Positions 7,385 to 10,513 of a DNA stretch of 10,513 bases are shown here, in pieces; position 1 is the first letter of the stretch; every line of letters starts with the position of its first letter. Source of the stretch: an uncultured beta proteobacterium (lineage in GTDB: Bacteria > Pseudomonadota > Gammaproteobacteria > Burkholderiales > Rhodocyclaceae); contig CAJBIL010000199.1 of assembly GCA_903953145.1 (NCBI GenBank), forward strand, positions 1 to 10,513. Direction: 5' to 3'. Both the position numbers and the translations under genes were made by a program. The notes beneath the pieces were generated by a model. That model was not told the DNA's origin. It did not search any database and saw only the letters and a list, made by a program, of their open reading frames with translations.

Positions 7385-8465
7385 GGGGAGAACGCACGCT
7401 AATGGCATGAGCAATCTGGCTTGCCGATGCGGCATCGCTGACCACCGCCTGCCCAATCTGCCTGAACAGGATCAGGCGCAACTTCCCGTCCTGCACTTTT
7501 TTATCGTGCTGCATCAACTCAACATAGCGCTCAACAACCAGCAGCGGACCGACAACCGGCAAACCGGCACGCACAAACAATTTTTCGACTCGATCAACGG
7601 CAGCACGGTCGATCCAGCCAAGCTGGCACGACAGCTCTGCCGCCATCATGCTCCCCACTGCAATGGCTTCACCATGCAGCCACTCGCCGTACCCCATCCC
7701 GGTCTCAATCGCGTGGCCAAAAGTGTGCCCCAGATTGAGCAGTGCGCGTTCGCCATTTTCGTGTTCATCGGCAACCACCACCTCAGCCTTGTTCTGACAT
7801 GAGCGATGGATCGCGTAAGCCAGCGCATCAGGCTCGCGGGCCAGTACCCGCTCAAGATTCAGCTCAATCCATTCGAGAAATGGCAAATCACGGATCAAAC
7901 CGTATTTAATAACCTCGGCCAGACCCGCGCGCAACTCCCGGTCGGGTAGCGTATTCAGCGTATCGGTATCGGCCAGCACCAGTTTCGGCTGATAAAAGGC
8001 GCCGATCATGTTCTTGCCACGCGGGTGATTGATCGCCGTTTTCCCACCCACCGAAGAATCAACCTGCGATAGCAAGGTCGTCGGCACCTGGATGAAAGGC
8101 ATGCCGCGCTGATAGCAGGCGGCGGCAAAACCCGTCATATCACCGACCACCCCGCCACCCAGTGCAATCAGCGTGGTTGATCGCTCACAATGCCGTTCTA
8201 GCAGCGTATCAAAAATAAGGTTGAGTGTTTGCCAGTCCTTGTATTTCTCACCATCCGGCAAAACAATCTCGATGACATCAATCCCTGCGTCACGCAATGA
8301 AGCACTAAGCTTGCCAAGATAAAGTGGCGCAACCGTTGTATTGCTAACGATAGCTACTTTTTTCTGGCGCAAATACGGCAATATCAATTCGCATTGGTCA
8401 AGCAATCCCCGACCAATCCGAATCGGGTAAGCCCGCTCGTCCAATGCTACGTTCAAAGTTTCCAT
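7377..8465 (-). CDS. aroB: 3-dehydroquinate synthase
   Basis: AroB converts DAHP to 3-dehydroquinate, the second step of the shikimate pathway to chorismate and the aromatic amino acids, using NAD+ and a divalent metal in the cytoplasm. The protein is 362 residues, the usual length. Visible motifs are PDGEKYK at 70-76, the NAD-binding GGGVVGD at 103-109 and the substrate loop around GGKTAINHPRGKNMIG (140-155). The metal ligands are E184 (LAEVIKYG), H247 (LGHTFGH) and H264 (WLHGE). The start is ATG 8465, which overlaps the 3' end of aroK by 13 bases and has AAGGAA about 11 bases upstream. The stop overlaps the dgt start. Nothing in it looks broken. Confidence 0.97.
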   Translation of the reverse strand: METLNVALDERAYPIRIGRGLLDQCELILPYLRQKKVAIVSNTTVAPLYLGKLSASLRDAGIDVIEIVLPDGEKYKDWQTLNLIFDTLLERHCERSTTLIALGGGVVGDMTGFAAACYQRGMPFIQVPTTLLSQVDSSVGGKTAINHPRGKNMIGAFYQPKLVLADTDTLNTLPDRELRAGLAEVIKYGLIRDLPFLEWIELNLERVLAREPDALAYAIHRSCQNKAEVVVADEHENGERALLNLGHTFGHAIETGMGYGEWLHGEAIAVGSMMAAELSCQLGWIDRAAVDRVEKLFVRAGLPVVGPLLVVERYVELMQHDKKVQDGKLRLILFRQIGQAVVSDAASASQIAHAISVRSPHV

Positions 8466-8980
8466 TGATCGCCAAGTTCCTTGATCAGCATTAACGCGAC
8501 TGACTGCGCATTAAGCCGGCTGCTGTCGATAACCAGATCCGCGACTTCGCGATAAAGTGGATCGCGCTGCGTATGAAGCTCCTTGAGCTTGCTCAAAGGG
8601 TCTTCAACCTGCAATAGCGGCCTGCTTTTATCGTGGCGGATGCGTTCATGCAAAAAGTGAGGCGGCGCATTGAGGTAGGCGACAAAACCACTGGCCTTCA
8701 GGTTATCGCGGTTCTCCTGTCGCAGAACAACGCCACCGCCCGTCGCCACCACCATCCCCGCAAGGCTTGCAAGGTCAGCAATCACCTGCGCCTCTCGACG
8801 CCGGAAACCTTCTTCACCTTCAATTTCAAAAATTGTCGGGATCTTGACCCCGGTGCGCGCCTCGATTTCATGATCCGAATCGACAAAAGACATACCCAGG
8901 CGGCGCGCCAAAACACGCCCAATGGTCGTCTTGCCAGCGCCCATCAGTCCGACAAGGTAGATGTTCTTCGAATTTCTCAC
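8453..8980 (-). CDS. aroK: Shikimate kinase
   Basis: AroK phosphorylates shikimate to shikimate 3-phosphate with ATP, the fifth step of the shikimate pathway. The protein is 175 residues, the normal size for this small P-loop kinase. The Walker A loop GLMGAGKTT spans 11-19 with K17. Shikimate contacts D36 (DSD at 34-36), R60 (GFRRRE) and GGG at 81-83 are present, as are the lid arginine R120 (KSRPLL) and R139 (QRDPLYRE). The start must be GTG 8980: an in-frame TAA lies at 8992-8990, and the next ATG (8944) would remove the strands before the P-loop. There is no convincing ribosome-binding site; only GCGG occurs 12 bases upstream. It follows the pilQ terminator and probably begins its own transcript with aroB and dgt. 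pilQ-aroK-aroB order is shared with gammaproteobacteria (hofQ-aroK-aroB in E. coli). Confidence 0.96.
   Translation of the reverse strand: MRNSKNIYLVGLMGAGKTTIGRVLARRLGMSFVDSDHEIEARTGVKIPTIFEIEGEEGFRRREAQVIADLASLAGMVVATGGGVVLRQENRDNLKASGFVAYLNAPPHFLHERIRHDKSRPLLQVEDPLSKLKELHTQRDPLYREVADLVIDSSRLNAQSVALMLIKELGDQWKL
8477..8482 (-). promoter_or_regulatory. Ribosome-binding site of aroB within aroK
   Basis: AAGGAA on the minus strand lies 11 bases before the aroB ATG, inside the last codons of aroK. It supports ATG 8465 and the 13-base overlap with aroK. By contrast, no comparable site precedes aroK or dgt in the same unit. Confidence 0.55.
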
Positions 8981-8986
8981 CGGGTC

Positions 8987-9013
8987 ATTTTACCGCAAGA
9001 AAATTTCTGTCAG
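8987..9013 (-). promoter_or_regulatory. Promoter candidate for the aroK-aroB-dgt unit
   Basis: On the minus strand CTGACA (9013-9008) and TAAAAT (8992-8987) each match the sigma-70 consensus at five of six positions, but the spacer is only 15 bases, shorter than the ideal 17. The pair sits in the 40-base gap between the pilQ terminator and aroK, the only place for a dedicated promoter after that terminator. The expected +1 (seven bases past the -10 box) falls at about 8980, on the GTG of aroK itself. Confidence 0.4.
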
Positions 9014-9020
9014 ATCTAAG

Positions 9021-9046
9021 AAAAAGGCCGGCATGAAGCCGGCCTT
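9021..9046 (-). terminator. Intrinsic terminator after pilQ
   Basis: On the minus strand AAGGCCGGC (9046-9038), a five-base loop TTCAT and GCCGGCCTT (9032-9024) form a perfect 9-bp stem ending in a run of five T (9025-9021). It begins 17 bases after the pilQ stop. The opposite strand has no T run after the stem, so it works in one direction only. It should separate the pil operon from aroK-aroB-dgt. Confidence 0.88.
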
Positions 9047-9063
9047 GGTCAGCGCCCAGTCAT

Positions 9064-10513
9064 CTATCGGACACTAAGCGCCTCATTAACGATCTTCGGC
9101 GTGATGAAAATCAACAGTTCGGTTTTATCGTCAATTTTGGCATTATTTTTGAAAAGAAAGCCCACATAAGGCAGATCACCAAAGAAGGGGATACGCGTTG
9201 TCGTCTCGGAAAGATTCTGAGTATAGATACCACCGATAACGACCGTACCCCCGTTCTCAACCAGCACTTCTGTCTTGACGTGTTTGGTATCAATCGCCAC
9301 ACCTGCACCCGTTGTCACTTTGGTGCTCGGTGTGTCCTTATTGATATCCAGTGACATCGTAATTTTTCCGTCTGGCGTAATCTGCGGCTTGACCTTTAAC
9401 GAAAGGCTGGCTTTCCGGAAGGAAATACTGGTTGCACCGGAACTGGTTGCCTGCTGATAAGGAATTTCAACACCTTGCTCAATCAATGCCTCTACCTGGT
9501 TGGCAGTCATCACACGCGGACTGGAAATCACCTTACCCCGACCGTCTGCTTCGAGCGCAGAAATTTCTAGGTTCACAAATTGAGAACGACCCGCATTGAA
9601 AAGAATAAATGACAAGGCACCAGCTGTACCCGACCGCGGATTGGCTGGAAGATTTACGTTGTTACCCGTATTCAGAGAAGTATTTGGGTCTGCAATCCTA
9701 CCCCCGATAGAGTAGCCACCAACGCCGGGTTGGTCATTGCGCACATCGTTGTACCCAAGCCTGACGCCCAAATTTTTACTGAAAGTATCGTCAGCCTCAA
9801 CAATACGAGCCTCGATCAGAACCTGACGAACCGGCAAATCTACTTTGGCGATCAATGCCCGCACATCTTCCAGGCGACTTGGCGTGTCCTGCACAAAAAG
9901 TATATTAGTGCGGGTATCCGCTACTGCACTGCCACGTTTAGAAAGCAGCCTCTGAGAAGTATCGGTAAGCAACGTTTTTATCGCTTCAGCCTTCTGATAA
10001 TTCAACTGAAAATTTTCCGTACGGGTCGGTTCAAGATCACTAACCTGTGACTTGGACTCGAAATCCAGCTTTTCTTTGGTGGCGATCTCCTCGCGCGGCG
10101 CAATCAGAATGACATTGCCGTTCTTGCGCATATCAAGACCTTTTTGCTGCATGATGATATCCAGCGCCTGATCCCAGGGTACATCTTTGAGAATCAGGGT
10201 AATCGCACCTTGTACTGAATCGCTCACCACCATATTCATGCCGGTGAATTCGCCGATCACCTGCAACAGACGCCGCACATCGACGTTCTGGAAATTCAGC
10301 GATAATTTCTCGCCTTGGTAGCCGCCTCGCGTCCCCTGTACCAGTTTGTTCGGGTTCTCGATGACCGGTTTGACTTCGATAACGAATTGATTATCGGTCT
10401 GGTAAGCGTTGTGCTCCCAAAGGCCGCGCGGAGTAATCGTCATTCGGACGTTGGCGCCTTGCTGAACAGTATTTACTGTAGTTACCGGCGTTGAAAAATC
10501 CGTGACATCGAGC
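9064..10513 (-). CDS. pilQ: Type IV pilus secretin PilQ, 5' end outside the window
   Basis: PilQ forms the multimeric outer-membrane channel through which type IV pili extend and retract, used for twitching and DNA uptake. The frame is open to the window edge: 23 codons precede the ATG at 10443, and they read as the end of an AMIN-type periplasmic domain (LDVTDFSTPV...), so that ATG is internal. Visible are 482 residues of a protein usually about 700 long. The STN/N0 domain spans about 68-139 (KLSLNFQNVDVRRLL, DVPWDQALDIIM). The N1 (NolW-like) secretin domain spans about 165-230 (TRTNILFVQDTPSRLEDV). The C-terminal secretin domain spans about 225-475, with VISSPRVMT and the signature IPFFGDLPYVGFLFK followed by LLIFITPKIV. 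The signal peptide and first AMIN domain lie outside. By eye this gene is richer in A and T than gltB. It stops at TAG 9066-9064, followed by a terminator. pilMNOP would be expected upstream of it. Confidence 0.96.
   Translation of the reverse strand, partial: LDVTDFSTPVTTVNTVQQGANVRMTITPRGLWEHNAYQTDNQFVIEVKPVIENPNKLVQGTRGGYQGEKLSLNFQNVDVRRLLQVIGEFTGMNMVVSDSVQGAITLILKDVPWDQALDIIMQQKGLDMRKNGNVILIAPREEIATKEKLDFESKSQVSDLEPTRTENFQLNYQKAEAIKTLLTDTSQRLLSKRGSAVADTRTNILFVQDTPSRLEDVRALIAKVDLPVRQVLIEARIVEADDTFSKNLGVRLGYNDVRNDQPGVGGYSIGGRIADPNTSLNTGNNVNLPANPRSGTAGALSFILFNAGRSQFVNLEISALEADGRGKVISSPRVMTANQVEALIEQGVEIPYQQATSSGATSISFRKASLSLKVKPQITPDGKITMSLDINKDTPSTKVTTGAGVAIDTKHVKTEVLVENGGTVVIGGIYTQNLSETTTRIPFFGDLPYVGFLFKNNAKIDDKTELLIFITPKIVNEALSVR

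Noticed and set aside
7385..7456. A 24-residue N-terminal extension of Dgt starting at 7456.
   Set aside because: It lies wholly within aroB in another frame and uses no convincing start signal. MSELAPYA at 7384 looks like the usual N-terminus of this family in Betaproteobacteria, as far as I recall.

Overview
This window looks like a conserved core-genome stretch of a betaproteobacterium, most likely of the order Rhodocyclales (Dechloromonas/Azonexus-like). The evidence is the gene order pilQ-aroK-aroB-dgt-gltB-gltD together with the character of the proteins. This assignment comes from recalled gene order and protein families; no search was run. All six genes lie on the minus strand and read from high to low coordinates. 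There are no tRNAs, rRNAs, mobile elements, CRISPR arrays or phage-like sequences.

The layout is described in the direction of transcription. At 10513-9064 is the 3' two thirds or so of pilQ, the outer-membrane secretin of type IV pili; its 5' end lies outside the window. A clear intrinsic terminator (9046-9021) follows. Next comes a tightly packed unit, aroK (8980-8453), aroB (8465-7377) and dgt (7384-6263), whose genes overlap by 13 and 8 bases. AroB and AroK are steps 2 and 5 of the shikimate pathway to chorismate. Dgt is an HD-domain dNTP triphosphohydrolase. A second intrinsic terminator (6148-6124) sits 114 bases beyond dgt. The last unit is gltB (6052-1355) followed directly by gltD (1354 to beyond the window edge). 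These are the large and small subunits of NADPH glutamate synthase (GOGAT), and the gltB stop abuts the gltD start with no spacer.

The coding content is orthodox, and I do not see a new enzymatic or defence system. What merits a second look is at control level. First, aroK has a GTG start with no good ribosome-binding site, a -10-like box exactly where it would make a leaderless message, and an overlapping three-codon ORF. Second, the gltB upstream region holds a promoter-like sequence ahead of an intrinsic terminator, a possible competing hairpin, a GG-N10-GC (sigma-54-like) element and an AT-centred palindrome, which together could form a nitrogen-responsive or attenuated leader. Third, dgt is translationally entangled with aroB. 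Long open frames on the plus strand opposite gltBD are read as shadows of the codon bias and are not annotated.
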